A stretch of DNA of 64,000 nt from Anaerolineae bacterium (GTDB lineage: Bacteria; Chloroflexota; Anaerolineae; 4572-78; J111), in the NCBI GenBank assembly GCA_023151115.1, contig JAKLJP010000035.1, positions 1 through 64,000 of the forward strand. Reading direction: 5' to 3'. Positions within the stretch are counted from its first letter, which is position 1. Each line of letters opens with the position of its first letter. Below the pieces are notes generated by a model. The model did not search any database and was not told where the DNA came from. It saw nothing but the letters and a program-made list of their open reading frames with translations. This document shows, one piece after another, positions 1 through 8,994 of this stretch. Made by a program: the position numbers and the translations under genes.

Positions 1-305
1 TTTTGAGTTGATAGTCCTTCAACTTACCCTTATTCAATTATTTTGTAAAGTCCCATCTCATGGACCCAGTGCCAACGAGTGACCCGAACATAAAAATTCA
101 GTGGGGTGAGCACCTGAAACAACAAATCATCTGACATAAGTAGTATTTTAGCTTTTTTAGCCAAATCTACAACTTATCTGATGACTTACTCCTCCAGGTG
201 GCTGCCGGTGCGTTTAATTTATCAATGAGTGCCCAATTTTATACCCTTCCCAAACCCGTCGAGCCATCGGCGGATTTCGCGACCTGGCTGATCGGGGCAC
301 TGGTC
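1..305. other. Left-edge region without a recognised gene
   Basis: This stretch lies downstream of the minus-strand glycosyltransferase and is AT-rich in its first 180 bases. No open frame here has a ribosome-binding site or a recognisable product. An open frame from about 198 running to 605 is antisense to the glycosyltransferase and is treated as a shadow. No convincing terminator hairpin was seen. Confidence 0.5.
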
Positions 306-1238
306 TTACCGGCGGTCATGGTTTGTTGGCGGTTTGCTGCGGAAAGTCAACATGGACCCCAGCGACTCCTTCAAATTCTCGAACTGCTCCTTGAGATTCG
401 CCAGCCGCTCGGCCGGGATACTGGTCAGTGCTTGTCTCCCGCCCAGGCCGGAGAGCAACATCGAGTAGCTTTGGGAGAGCTTATCCAGCAGTTTCTGGCT
501 CTCCTGGAGCCTGGTTTCGACCGTGCCCAGTTCGGCGTCGGGGAAGTTGCCAAACTCATACTCAAAGATTTCGTTCTTGATTTCCCCCAGGAAGGCCCGG
601 TGTAATTCGACGGCCAGATACTTGTTGATTAACTTGACCCGGCCCTCCTTGGCCAGCCGTCTGACGCTGACCGTAATGTGCGTTGAGTTGAGGACGCGCA
701 AGGGTCGAAATTGGCTGGCCCGTTTAACAAAATCGTGATCCTCGGCCATTTTGAGGCTTTCATCAAAGCCGCCCACCCGCCGAAACAGCCTGCGCGAGAC
801 CAGGATGCAAAAACCCGGCGCATGCGGGTCCAGGAACTGCCCAAGCTGGATGGCCAGATTGGCAAAATCGTGCAATAACTTGTCAACCGGGTCCTCAGAC
901 AGCGGTATCACTTCACAGGTGGCCAGATCAAGGTAACGTTCTTCAATTTCGGCATAGGCATCGTGGAGAAAAGCCGGCGGCACTCTCACATCGGCATCCA
1001 GGAAGAACAGAAACTCTCCCTGGGCCACCCTGGCCCCGTTATTCCGGCCGGCAGCCGGCAGTCCACCGGGCACGACTGTGGCCCCATAGTCGCGCGCTAT
1101 TTCCTGCGTCCGGTCAGACGAGCCGGCGTCGGCCACGATAATCTCATAATCGTCAAAGGTCTGTTGGCGCAGGTCGCCCAGCAATTTGGGGAGGAGGATG
1201 GCCTCGTTGAGGGTGGGAATGATGACGCTTATTTTCAT
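306..1238 (-). CDS. Family 2 glycosyltransferase
   Basis: Predicted cytoplasmic or membrane-associated inverting glycosyltransferase of 310 residues with a GT-A fold, transferring a sugar from a nucleotide-sugar donor to an unknown acceptor. The N-terminus reads MKISVIIPTLNE, followed by a DAGSSDRT nucleotide-binding segment near residue 36 and FFLDADVRVP near residue 80, which carries the DxD-type metal-binding acids. The C-terminal 80 residues are charged and helical and could be an acceptor or partner region. The ATG at 1238 follows an AGGAG about 11 bases upstream. It stands alone on the minus strand with no neighbouring polysaccharide genes, so the product cannot be named. The family call is secure; the substrate is unknown. 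Confidence 0.85.
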   Translation of the reverse strand: MKISVIIPTLNEAILLPKLLGDLRQQTFDDYEIIVADAGSSDRTQEIARDYGATVVPGGLPAAGRNNGARVAQGEFLFFLDADVRVPPAFLHDAYAEIEERYLDLATCEVIPLSEDPVDKLLHDFANLAIQLGQFLDPHAPGFCILVSRRLFRRVGGFDESLKMAEDHDFVKRASQFRPLRVLNSTHITVSVRRLAKEGRVKLINKYLAVELHRAFLGEIKNEIFEYEFGNFPDAELGTVETRLQESQKLLDKLSQSYSMLLSGLGGRQALTSIPAERLANLKEQFENLKESLGSMLTFRSKPPTNHDRR

Positions 1239-1420
1239 ACAGCTTGCGCTCCTGTAGTCGTCGTATAATCTGTTTTATCAGGCATCCCCATCATACCACA
1301 CTTCCCTGGTAGAATCCAGGGTTATCATAAAAGATTGGCTTTTTGGCCTCAGGGCGTGGTATACTTAGCCCCTGTGTTTTCTATAGATGTCCATAAAAGT
1401 TTTTTCCCGTAATCAGGTAG

Positions 1421-1465
1421 CAAAGTAGCAAATAGCAGGTTGCTACATGTTACCTTGCTACTTTG
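1421..1465. repeat. Intergenic word-hairpin (TAGCAA word)
   Basis: An 11-base inverted repeat, CAAAGTAGCAA at 1421-1431 and TTGCTACTTTG at 1455-1465, encloses further partial copies of the TAGCAA word. It sits in the 291-base gap between the glycosyltransferase and the methyltransferase starts. It is not followed by a T-run, so it is not an obvious terminator. It belongs to the class of low-complexity hairpins seen in most gaps of this window. The rest of the gap holds no gene. Confidence 0.6.
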
Positions 1466-1529
1466 CCCCTGGCGAAAACTTTTCTGGAGGACTATACCTT
1501 TAAACTGACCGTGCCTTTAAGGAGAATTT

Positions 1530-2084
1530 GTGGAACAAGAACTATTCGACACCCTGGCCGAACTGGAAATGAAAGCGGCCAAACAATCCCTCATGGACCC
1601 GGACTCGGCCAAATTTTTATCAATTCTGGCTGTTACCAACAAGGCCAAAATCATCGTCGAAGTGGGCAGCGGCGTGGGCTACTCGACCCTGTGGCTGGCT
1701 TATGCTGCTTCAGTGACGGGCGGCAAGGTGATTAGCTGTGAAATTGACCCAGCCAAAGCCGAAGAAACCCGCGCCAATCTGGCTAAAGCCAATCTGACGA
1801 ATTTTGTAGAAATTTTAGTTGGAGATGCGCGGACCACCCTGCGTCAACGGGCTGAGCCGGTGGATTTGCTCTTTATTGACGGCGATTATGGCCAATACGA
1901 AACCTATTTTGATGTCGTTTACAAGCGGATGAATATCGGCTCGACGGTGGTGGCTGATAAAGTGGTGGCCCACGAAAATGATCTGGCCGATTACACCACC
2001 TACGTCCAAAACCACCCCAACCTTGAAAGCGTGACCATTCCTTTGGGGCAGGGGTTGGAGGTTACAGTTAAAATCTCCGATTAG
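1530..2084 (+). CDS. Class I SAM-dependent O-methyltransferase
   Basis: A 184-residue cytoplasmic methyltransferase resembling the catechol/caffeoyl-CoA O-methyltransferase family. The SAM-binding motif I is visible as VEVGSGVGYSTL near residue 49, followed by the acidic ribose-binding strand ISCEIDP and a motif IV-like segment LLFIDGDYGQY, where the acidic residues would bind the metal in catechol-type enzymes. The chosen start is GTG at 1530 because AAGGAG lies at 1519-1524 with a 5-base spacer. The length is shorter than typical caffeoyl-CoA enzymes (about 220) but fits small bacterial members. The acceptor substrate is unknown, and neither neighbour suggests a pathway. Confidence 0.85.
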   Translation: MEQELFDTLAELEMKAAKQSLMDPDSAKFLSILAVTNKAKIIVEVGSGVGYSTLWLAYAASVTGGKVISCEIDPAKAEETRANLAKANLTNFVEILVGDARTTLRQRAEPVDLLFIDGDYGQYETYFDVVYKRMNIGSTVVADKVVAHENDLADYTTYVQNHPNLESVTIPLGQGLEVTVKISD

Positions 2085-2092
2085 CAGCGGCG

Positions 2093-2153
2093 AGGGAACT
2101 AAAGGAACTGAGGGAACTTAATTTCATCAGTTCCTTTAGTTCCTTCAGTTCCC
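2093..2153. repeat. Intergenic word-hairpin (GGAACT word)
   Basis: The left arm carries three tandem copies of a GGAACT-type word (2093-2118) and the right arm (2128-2153) carries the complementary AGTTCC word three times. The two roughly 25-base arms pair almost throughout, with a few G:T mismatches and a short loop. It fills the 87-base gap between the O-methyltransferase and the next gene. It could end transcription, but lacks a clear T-tail. Confidence 0.65.
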
Positions 2154-2171
2154 TTTATCTTCGGTCAGCGA

Positions 2172-3089
2172 ATGTCCAAACGCGTGATTATCCTTTTTCT
2201 TGATGGGGTTGGCCTCGGGGAAGCGGATCCCGAGGCCAATCCATTTATGCACGCCGAACTGCCGGCCGTGCAATCGCTGCTGGGTGTGCCACATCTCACC
2301 CGCGAAGCCGCCGGTACGGTCACAAATCAGGCGGCTTTGTTGGGGCTGGATGCCCGGTTGGGCGTTCCCGGTTTGCCTCAATCGGCCACAGGGCAGACGA
2401 CCATTCTGACCGGGCGCAACGCTCCGGCAGCGCTGGGCGAACACTCTGGCCCCTACCCCAACCCCATGCTGCGCGAACTGCTAGCCCAGGAAAGCATCTT
2501 CAAAACGCTGCTCCGAGCCGGACAGCCGGTGGCTTACGCTAACGCTTACCCCGTTCGTTTTTTGGACCGGGTGCAGCGCGGCAAGGGCCGGCTGAGCGCC
2601 AACACCCAGGCCGCGTTCATGGCCGGCTTGAAATTACGCAGCGGCGAGGACCTGCGGCGGGGCCGGGCCGTAGCAGCCCTGTTCAGCAACGATTTTTGGC
2701 CGGAAGCGGATTTTGCCCTGCCGCCGCTCGATGCCCGCCAGGCCGGGGCGCAGCTCGCCGCCCTGGCTGAGGATCATACCCTGACCTACTTTGAATTTTG
2801 GTACTCTGATTTTTTGGGGCACAAAATGGAGCGCGCGGAGTCGCTGAAGGTATTGGGCATGCTCGACGATTTTCTGGCCGGGATTCTGGAGCGACTGGAC
2901 CTATCGAACTCGCTGCTGCTGGTGGTCAGCGATCACGGCAACTTTGAGGATTGGACCACCCCCAAACATACTCTCAATCCCGCGCTAACCCTGCTGGCCG
3001 GAGCCAGTTTTGAGGCCCTGGTTCCGCGCCTGCACTCGCTGGCGGATATTAAACCGGCGGTTTTGGCTTACCTGGGCGTCCAACAATAA
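2172..3089 (+). CDS. Alkaline-phosphatase-superfamily metalloenzyme
   Basis: A 305-residue enzyme of the superfamily that includes phosphopentomutase and cofactor-independent phosphoglycerate mutase. Visible landmarks are the N-terminal metal-binding FLDGVGLGEADP, the nucleophile-region PQSATGQTTILTG near residue 75, and the C-terminal metal-binding SDHGNFED near residue 255. Superfamily members transfer or hydrolyse phosphate using two metal ions. The protein is shorter than phosphopentomutase (about 390) and phosphoglycerate mutase (about 510), and appears to lack a large inserted cap domain. The reaction is therefore not assigned. The ATG at 2172 has only a weak upstream purine stretch. 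It may be cotranscribed with the preceding methyltransferase across an 87-base hairpin-bearing gap. Confidence 0.8.
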   Translation: MSKRVIILFLDGVGLGEADPEANPFMHAELPAVQSLLGVPHLTREAAGTVTNQAALLGLDARLGVPGLPQSATGQTTILTGRNAPAALGEHSGPYPNPMLRELLAQESIFKTLLRAGQPVAYANAYPVRFLDRVQRGKGRLSANTQAAFMAGLKLRSGEDLRRGRAVAALFSNDFWPEADFALPPLDARQAGAQLAALAEDHTLTYFEFWYSDFLGHKMERAESLKVLGMLDDFLAGILERLDLSNSLLLVVSDHGNFEDWTTPKHTLNPALTLLAGASFEALVPRLHSLADIKPAVLAYLGVQQ

Positions 3090-3100
3090 GATAAACTGGA

Positions 3101-3226
3101 AAACTGCACCCTGAGTAGCGCGGAACGAAGTGGAGCGCATATCGAAGGGTGCAGTTTAGCGACGACCAGGTGAAAAGGCAGCATCCTTCGATACGGTTCG
3201 CTTCGCTCACCTACTCAGGATGCTGC
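3101..3226. repeat. Two opposed REP-like hairpins
   Basis: The gap between convergent genes contains two inverted repeats. The first pairs AAACTGCACCCT (3101-3112) with AGGGTGCAGTTT (3146-3157). The second pairs GCAGCATCCT (3178-3187) with AGGATGCTGC (3217-3226). Their interiors carry the same CTGAGTAG...ATCGAAGG unit in opposite orientations, suggesting two copies of one mobile or amplified element. Either could act as a terminator for the gene ending at 3089. Confidence 0.65.
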
Positions 3227-3261
3227 TTAACTTCATGATCTTGGGTGAACAATCTCCAATC

Positions 3262-4419
3262 TCAATACAGGAACATCGGCTTCTGATTGACCCGGCGCAC
3301 TTTGGGCCGGTAGGCGTCAACGTCGTAGAGTTCATCCACATCCACCCGCTTGACCCCTTCAGACAGGATGTTGGCCGGCACATTGGTATACTTGCCGTCC
3401 TTCAAGGCCACCATCCGGCCAAAGGTTTTCTCCTGGATCAGGTCCATGGCCATGTGGGCGTAATTGAACCCGACCATCAAATCAACCGCGTCGGGGGCGC
3501 CGGAGCGCATCAAATAGGCCACTTGCTGGTAGATGGTATTCTGGCCGGTAATCTTTTTGATGGCGTCGCCCGTGATGGCCCCAATGCCGCCCAGTTTTTT
3601 ATGGCCGTAGGCGTCGGCCTGACCGTACTCGATGATTTTACCGCCGATCATCGAGGCCCCTTCGGAGATGGTCATAATGGCATAGTTGCTGGGGTTGTTA
3701 TTTTTATCCTGGAGGAGCTGCGCCGCCAGCTTTTCCGGGTCAAACGGCACTTCGGAAATAATCGCCCGGTCCACGTCGGCCAGATAGGCCGAAATCAGCG
3801 ACGTTTCGCCGGAGTTCCGGCCAAACAGTTCAATAATCCCAATCCGCTCGTGCGACCCGACCGAGGTGCGCAAGCTGTGGATAAAGTTGACGCTGCGGGT
3901 CACTGCCGTTGAAAAGCCGATACAGTAATCGGTGCCGTACACATCATTATCCATCGTTTTGGGGACCGCCACGACCGGCACCCCTTCCACGTGCAGGCGA
4001 TGGCCGTAGCTCAGCGTGTCGTCGCCGCCGATGGGGATCAATACATCAATGCTCAGATGCTCAAGATTTTTGAGGACGTGGGGGGTAAAATCACGAAGAT
4101 CACTTGCATCGGGCTGCCAATCCGGCTCGCGCAAAAATTCGGGGATATCGCTGGCTTTGACCTTGCCGGGATTGGTGCGGGAAGTGTGCAGAAACGTGCC
4201 GCCGGTGCGGTCAACGGTGCGGACGGCCTGCCTGTCCAGGGGGATTAACCATTTTTTGGCGCTGGTTTCGTCAGCCGGGTTGTAATTGAGCAAACCGCCC
4301 CAACCCCGGCGAATCCCAATCACGCTGTGGCCTTCGTCTACTGCGCGATTGACCACAGCTTTAATACAAGGATTCAAACCCGGCACATCGCCGCCGCCGG
4401 TTAAAATACCGATTTTCAT
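3262..4419 (-). CDS. pfp: 6-phosphofructokinase, PPi-type active site
   Basis: A 385-residue phosphofructokinase phosphorylating fructose 6-phosphate in glycolysis. [17 protein letters not shown] opens the phosphate-binding loop, [10 protein letters not shown] carries the key Asp134, and PKTMDND carries Lys154. In E. coli PfkA numbering these match positions 104 and 124, where Gly/Gly marks ATP enzymes and Asp/Lys marks pyrophosphate-dependent enzymes. This enzyme probably uses pyrophosphate and would run reversibly. ATG 4419 is chosen because AAGGAG lies about 8 bases upstream (4428-4433); an in-frame ATG at 4452 lies inside the dnaE end. It follows dnaE by 20 bases and is probably cotranscribed. 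The family call is firm; the phosphoryl donor is inferred from two residues. Confidence 0.9.
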   Translation of the reverse strand: MKIGILTGGGDVPGLNPCIKAVVNRAVDEGHSVIGIRRGWGGLLNYNPADETSAKKWLIPLDRQAVRTVDRTGGTFLHTSRTNPGKVKASDIPEFLREPDWQPDASDLRDFTPHVLKNLEHLSIDVLIPIGGDDTLSYGHRLHVEGVPVVAVPKTMDNDVYGTDYCIGFSTAVTRSVNFIHSLRTSVGSHERIGIIELFGRNSGETSLISAYLADVDRAIISEVPFDPEKLAAQLLQDKNNNPSNYAIMTISEGASMIGGKIIEYGQADAYGHKKLGGIGAITGDAIKKITGQNTIYQQVAYLMRSGAPDAVDLMVGFNYAHMAMDLIQEKTFGRMVALKDGKYTNVPANILSEGVKRVDVDELYDVDAYRPKVRRVNQKPMFLY

Positions 4420-4439
4420 TTTTCTCACTCCTTGCCCGG

Positions 4440-7400
4440 CTATTCTACCCAAACATCGGTGACATTAATCCGGGCCAGTAATTCTTTCAAATACTGGGTT
4501 GCCTGTGTGGTTTGATTGGGGAAATCAATCCGAATTTTTTTCGACCCCTCTGGAATGTAGAAGCTAAAACGGTCATTCCCTGGCCGCTCAGTCAGCAGAA
4601 CAAACACCTGGCGCAGCCGGTGTTTATCCTGAACCAAGTTGTTGGTGCGCGGGATAGTGATGTGCAGCCAGCGCGACACCGCCGGTGGAGCGACAGGCGG
4701 TTCTTCTAGCGGTGGTGGGGGTGGTGGTGCAGCTTGATAAGCAGCCGTTTGCTCAGCGATGTGGCCGTTGGTTTTGCCGTTGCCATTGGCTCCGGGCAAG
4801 GCCGGCGGCAGTGCATCGGCGGCGGCGTGATAGCTGGTCAGCTCGCTGGTGATGCTGTCGGCCAGAATCTTGGGGGGACGGCCTTCTTGGGCGTCCACTT
4901 TGCCTCGGACCATGATCAAGCGGCCTTCGGCCAGCAGTTCCTTGTGGGCAGCATAAGGGCGCGGAAAAACCACAATTTCGCGGCTGGTCTGGGTGTCTTC
5001 GATTTCCACAAAGGCCATCGGCTCGCCTTTTTTGCTCTGGTGCAGCCGCACCGAGATGACCACCCCGGCCACGTTGACCTGCTTGCCGTGCATCGTTTCA
5101 TCCAACTCGCTCAGCAGGGTGGAGTTGGCGGCTTTGATTTCGCTCAAATATTTTTGCATGGGATGATCAGATAAGTAAGTACCGACCAACTCCTTTTCCC
5201 AGGCCAGAATCTCCTTCTGGCTTATCTCCGGCGCTTCCGGCAGCGGGTAGAGAATCGAGCCGGTCTGTGGCGCATCGAAGCTGCCCATATCGAACATGCT
5301 GATCTGGCCCACCGAAGCGGCTTTATGGGTCGAACTGGACAGATTAATCATGCGGTCCACCAGGGCCAATAATTGGCTGCGCTTCACCCCAAAGCTGTCC
5401 AGCGCCCCCACCTTGATCAAGCCTTCCAGCGCCCGGCGGCCAATGTGCCGCAGGTCAATCCGGTTGCAAAAGTCGTCAATATCGGCAAACGGCCCGTCCT
5501 GGTCGCGCACGGTCAGGATTTCGCCAATAGGGCCTTCGCCCACGTTCTTGATGGCGCTCATGCTAAAACGAATGGCCGGGCCGGTGTCTCGATCCTCGAT
5601 GGTAAAGTCAATCCGGCTGCGGTTGATGTCGGGCGGCAGCACCGGGATGCCCATCGCCCGGCACTCGCCGACCAGCAGGCCGATTTTGTCGGTGTTGTTC
5701 CGCTCGACGGTGAGCAGGGCGGCCATGTACTCCACCGGGTAGTGGGCTTTGAGATAGGCCGTCTGGCATGTGACCAGGGCATAGTCGGCGGCGTGGGCTT
5801 TGTTGAAGCCGTAGCGGGCAAAGAACTCGATATCGCTGTAAATGGCTTCGGCCACCTCTTTTTCGATGCCGTTGGCGACCGCCCCGGCGACAAACATCGA
5901 GCGGTGCTCGTCAATTTTGGCCTTGATTTTCTTGCCCACAGCCTTGCGAATCTGGTCGGCCTCGCCGGGGGCGTAGCCGGCCAACTGCGAGGCAATCTGG
6001 ATAATCTGCTCCTGGTAAACGATGATGCCGTACGTTTCGCTCAGGATGGACTCCAGCCGGGGGTGCTTGTACTCAACCGGCTCTTTGCCGTGCATGCGGG
6101 CAATGTAGGTGGGAATGTATTCCATTGGGCCGGGACGGAACAGCGAGATGGCGGCGACAATGTGCTCGAATTTGGTCGGCTTCATCTCGGTCAACACCCG
6201 GCGCATGCCTGTGCCTTCCACCTGGAAGACGCCGGTCACATCACCCTTGGCCAGCAGTTCAAAGGCTTTTTCGGGCGGGGGATAGTGGGGCAGGTTTTTA
6301 AACGCCTCCGGCTGATCCATCGGAATATTGGTCAGGTCGAAATCCAGACCGTGCCGTTCCTTAATCAGTTCGGCGGCTTTACGCATGATGGTCAGGGTGG
6401 ACAGGCCCAAAAAGTCAACCTTGAGCAGGCCGATGGACTCGCAGATGGGAAATTCAAATTGGGTCACCGTTTCGGTAATCACCGAACCCTGCGCCCGCAT
6501 AACCGGCACATATTCGGTCAGCGGCTTGTCGGTGATGATGACGGCGGCGGCGTGAACGGAGGAATGGCGGGCCACGCCTTCCAGGGTGCGGGCAAAGTCA
6601 ACCAATTCCTGCACGTGCTCGGCCTGCTCGTACTGGCCCTTAAGTTCGGCGCTGTAAAATTCGTGTTCCGGGTTGAGGGCGTCGTCAATGGTGCAGGGTT
6701 TGCCGGGGATGGCGGTGATGTGCTTGGCCAGCACGTCCACTTCGCTCAGCGGGACATCCATAGCCCGGCCCACATCGCGGATGGCGGCGCGGGCTTTCAT
6801 CCGGCCAAAGGAAACAATCTGGGCCACCCGGTCGGGGCCGTAACGCTCGATGGTGTAGCGAATCATCTCTTCGCGCTGGTCATCGGGGTAATCCAGGTCA
6901 AAATCGGGCATAGAGATGCGGCCGGGGTTGAGAAACCGCTCAAAAATGAGGGCGTGACGCAGCGGGTCAATCAAGGTGATGCCGGTGGCGTAGGCCACAA
7001 TCGAGCCGGCCCCGGAGCCGCGCACATTCCACCAGATGTTGCGCTCGCGGGCGTAGCGGCACAAATCCCAGACAATCAGGTAGTAGATGGCAAAGCCCAT
7101 GCTGTTGATGATGTTGAGTTCGTGTTCCATCCTGGCCTGGATTTCGGGCGAATGGGCGTGGTCGCCGTATCTTTCCACCAGCCCCTTTTCGGTCAGGTAG
7201 CGCAGAAAGCCGGGGTAATCTTTGCTTTCCTTGAAGCGGCGCGGCATCACCTCGTCGGGCAGGTGCTCGGTGGGCAGCTCGGGCAGGTGAAAGCTGCTGT
7301 CTTCCAAATCTACGGCGCACATCTCGGCAATTTTGAGCGAGTTGGTAAAGGCGCTGTCCGGCAGGTCAACCAGGGGCCGGAAAATGGCTTTTAATTCCTC

Positions 7401-8162
7401 CAAACTTTTGAGGTAGTAGCTGCCGTCGGACATTTTCATGCGGTTGGGCTGTTTAATCAGCGAGCCGGTCTGGATGCACAAGAGGGTATCGTGGGCCTTG
7501 GCCTCGGCCTCGGTTACGTAATGGACATCATTGGTGACAAGCAGCGGGATTTCGTGCCGTCCGGCCCAATCAAACAAAGTTTTGTTGATGCGGGTCAGTT
7601 CGGGGATGCTGTGTTCTTGCAGTTCCACGTAAAAACGGTCGCGGCCAAACACGTCCAGATACCAGCGCAGCCGCTCCAGCGCTTTTTCCTCCTGCGGCGG
7701 GCGGCCGTCGCTGACCAGCAGCGATGGGATTTCGGCGGCCATGCAGCCGGTGGTGCAGATCAGGCCCTCGGCGTGAGCGGCCAGGTAGTCGGCGTCAATG
7801 CGGGGGCGGTAGTAAAAGCCCTGCATCTGGGCGTCGCTGCAAATTTGGAGCAGGTTTTTGTAGCCGGTCATGTTCTGGGCCAGCAGTAGCAGGTGATGGC
7901 GGACGTTGTCTTTCTGCGGGTCGCGGTCGCGCATACTGCGGCCTTGCGGGGTCAGGTAGGCTTCCACACCGATAATCGGCTTGACGTTCTGCTTTTTGCA
8001 GTTGCGGAAAAATTCAATTGCCCCGTGCATCACCCCGTGGTCGGTCAGGGCCAGGGCCGACTGGCCCAATCGAGCCGCTTCCTTGGCCAGTTGGTCGGTC
8101 CGGCCCAGCCCGTCGAGCAGGGAGTATTCGCTGTGTACGTGCAGGTGAACAAAGTCGCCCAT
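4440..8162 (-). CDS. dnaE: DNA polymerase III subunit alpha
   Basis: The 1240-residue replicative polymerase catalytic subunit. It begins with a PHP domain whose metal-binding pattern looks intact ([38 protein letters not shown]), so an intrinsic proofreading nuclease is plausible. The palm has the [10 protein letters not shown] segment and the catalytic [10 protein letters not shown] near residue 418. A helix-hairpin-helix region and an OB fold ([20 protein letters not shown]) follow near residue 1020. After the OB fold comes a proline-rich linker with a run of prolines and a separate C-terminal domain of about 78 residues. The adjacent phosphofructokinase 20 bases downstream suggests cotranscription. 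Length and motif order are typical of DnaE1 apart from the tail. Confidence 0.97.
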   Translation of the reverse strand: MGDFVHLHVHSEYSLLDGLGRTDQLAKEAARLGQSALALTDHGVMHGAIEFFRNCKKQNVKPIIGVEAYLTPQGRSMRDRDPQKDNVRHHLLLLAQNMTGYKNLLQICSDAQMQGFYYRPRIDADYLAAHAEGLICTTGCMAAEIPSLLVSDGRPPQEEKALERLRWYLDVFGRDRFYVELQEHSIPELTRINKTLFDWAGRHEIPLLVTNDVHYVTEAEAKAHDTLLCIQTGSLIKQPNRMKMSDGSYYLKSLEELKAIFRPLVDLPDSAFTNSLKIAEMCAVDLEDSSFHLPELPTEHLPDEVMPRRFKESKDYPGFLRYLTEKGLVERYGDHAHSPEIQARMEHELNIINSMGFAIYYLIVWDLCRYARERNIWWNVRGSGAGSIVAYATGITLIDPLRHALIFERFLNPGRISMPDFDLDYPDDQREEMIRYTIERYGPDRVAQIVSFGRMKARAAIRDVGRAMDVPLSEVDVLAKHITAIPGKPCTIDDALNPEHEFYSAELKGQYEQAEHVQELVDFARTLEGVARHSSVHAAAVIITDKPLTEYVPVMRAQGSVITETVTQFEFPICESIGLLKVDFLGLSTLTIMRKAAELIKERHGLDFDLTNIPMDQPEAFKNLPHYPPPEKAFELLAKGDVTGVFQVEGTGMRRVLTEMKPTKFEHIVAAISLFRPGPMEYIPTYIARMHGKEPVEYKHPRLESILSETYGIIVYQEQIIQIASQLAGYAPGEADQIRKAVGKKIKAKIDEHRSMFVAGAVANGIEKEVAEAIYSDIEFFARYGFNKAHAADYALVTCQTAYLKAHYPVEYMAALLTVERNNTDKIGLLVGECRAMGIPVLPPDINRSRIDFTIEDRDTGPAIRFSMSAIKNVGEGPIGEILTVRDQDGPFADIDDFCNRIDLRHIGRRALEGLIKVGALDSFGVKRSQLLALVDRMINLSSSTHKAASVGQISMFDMGSFDAPQTGSILYPLPEAPEISQKEILAWEKELVGTYLSDHPMQKYLSEIKAANSTLLSELDETMHGKQVNVAGVVISVRLHQSKKGEPMAFVEIEDTQTSREIVVFPRPYAAHKELLAEGRLIMVRGKVDAQEGRPPKILADSITSELTSYHAAADALPPALPGANGNGKTNGHIAEQTAAYQAAPPPPPPLEEPPVAPPAVSRWLHITIPRTNNLVQDKHRLRQVFVLLTERPGNDRFSFYIPEGSKKIRIDFPNQTTQATQYLKELLARINVTDVWVE

Positions 8163-8181
8163 AAGTTAAGCCTCGATTCTG

Positions 8182-8259
8182 AACGTAAAGCGTAAAACGT
8201 GAAACGTAAAACGTATGATTTATATAACGCTGCTCTTAGCCTTGAACGTTTTACTTTTT
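8182..8259. repeat. Intergenic word-hairpin (GTAAAACGT word)
   Basis: GTAAAACGT occurs at 8192-8200 and 8206-8214 within a run of related AACGTAAA words, and its complement ACGTTTTAC lies at 8245-8253. The element stands upstream of dnaE in the 343-base gap before the toxin-antitoxin pair. Nothing else in 8260-8440 was recognised apart from AT-rich sequence. Confidence 0.5.
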
Positions 8260-8446
8260 AGATAATATCGGAAGAAGGATACCACTAAATGTGGTACTTT
8301 TCCAGGTGGAAATTCTATATCTTGTGGAGTTACACGGAAAATGACAGAACAAATGTTTTAATTGACCCTTTCTATTATACCACAGCTTGAAACTTTTAGG
8401 ATAATTATTACCGGCTTTATTTGGCTAACACCGCAAATTTTAAGGT

Positions 8447-8474
8447 GTTCAAGCAGGCTGATTTATGTTATAAT
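8447..8474 (+). promoter_or_regulatory. Possible promoter of the antitoxin gene
   Basis: A perfect -10 hexamer TATAAT lies at 8469-8474, with a weak -35 candidate GTTCAA at 8447-8452 (16-base spacer). The ATG of the antitoxin is 31 bases further on, preceded by AAGGGG. Only the -10 box is strong. Confidence 0.4.
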
Positions 8475-8505
8475 CAAACTATGCAAATCAATAAGGGGTA
8501 TAAAA

Positions 8506-8727
8506 ATGATAGCGACAAAGACCTCATCTTTGCAGACAGCCATAGAGATGGTTGAACAATTATCCCCAGAAGACCAGGCCGAGCTTTTGAAGATTATCTA
8601 TCGCCGCCTGGTTGAACAACGCCGAGAGCAGTTGGTGGAAGAAGTAGCGGAAACTCGCCAGGCTTATCAAACGGGCCAGGTACGCCGGGGCACAGTGGAT
8701 GAGCTGATGGCAGAGTTGGATGAATGA
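8506..8727 (+). CDS. Antitoxin-like protein of a type II toxin-antitoxin pair
   Basis: A 73-residue acidic helical protein. The segment LSPEDQAELLKIIYRRLVEQRREQLVEEVAETRQAYQ resembles the small antitoxins that partner RelE/YafQ-type toxins, with a helical core and a C-terminal tail (VDELMAELDE) likely to wrap the toxin. ATG 8506 is chosen because AAGGGG lies about 9 bases upstream; a longer frame opens at 8362 but has no ribosome site. Its stop overlaps the start of the next gene (ATGA, 8724-8727), the usual translational coupling of such pairs. No DNA-binding motif is obvious, so its own promoter control is uncertain. Confidence 0.6.
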   Translation: MIATKTSSLQTAIEMVEQLSPEDQAELLKIIYRRLVEQRREQLVEEVAETRQAYQTGQVRRGTVDELMAELDE

Positions 8728-8918
8728 CTCCGCTGGTTTTGAAGCAAAAAATTCGCCGCAATCCAGAACTGCGAGAGCAGGTGGAACGCACTCTGCGCCA
8801 ACTAACCGGAGACCCTTTTCATCCCTCGCTGCACAGTCATAAACTAAAAGGATCGCTGGCTGGAACTTGGGCTAGCGTAGCTTATGATCAGAAGTTATTT
8901 CTCTTAACCAATCTGTAA
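8724..8918 (+). CDS. RelE/YafQ-like toxin, C-terminally shortened
   Basis: A 64-residue protein matching the N-terminal two thirds of RelE/YafQ-type mRNA interferases: PELREQVERTLRQLTGDPFHPSL followed by HKLKGSLAGTWASVAYD, the typical strand-helix core. Full-length relatives run to about 85-95 residues, and after the Tyr-Asp the family normally continues with an RIVF-type strand and a final segment bearing a catalytic His. Here the frame ends at TAA after FLLTNL, so those residues are missing and the toxin is probably inactive or only a partner remnant. It overlaps the antitoxin by 4 bases. The truncation could be a natural decay or a sequence error near 8900. Confidence 0.6.
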   Translation: MTPLVLKQKIRRNPELREQVERTLRQLTGDPFHPSLHSHKLKGSLAGTWASVAYDQKLFLLTNL

Positions 8919-8994
8919 TCACCAATCGAGCCATTTTGTGCTATTATCTAAGTGCGTACAAAGATCGCGCGGATAGTAGGACTTAAAAACCCCC

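Noticed and set aside
198..605. Plus-strand open frame at the left edge
   Set aside because: Most of it is antisense to the glycosyltransferase; the first 30 codons lack a ribosome site and no family was seen.
5373..7394. A 673-codon open frame on the plus strand opposite dnaE
   Set aside because: It is antisense to a certain gene, has no ribosome site, and its translation is rich in Gly/His/Val without family features, as expected of the complementary frame of a GC-rich gene.
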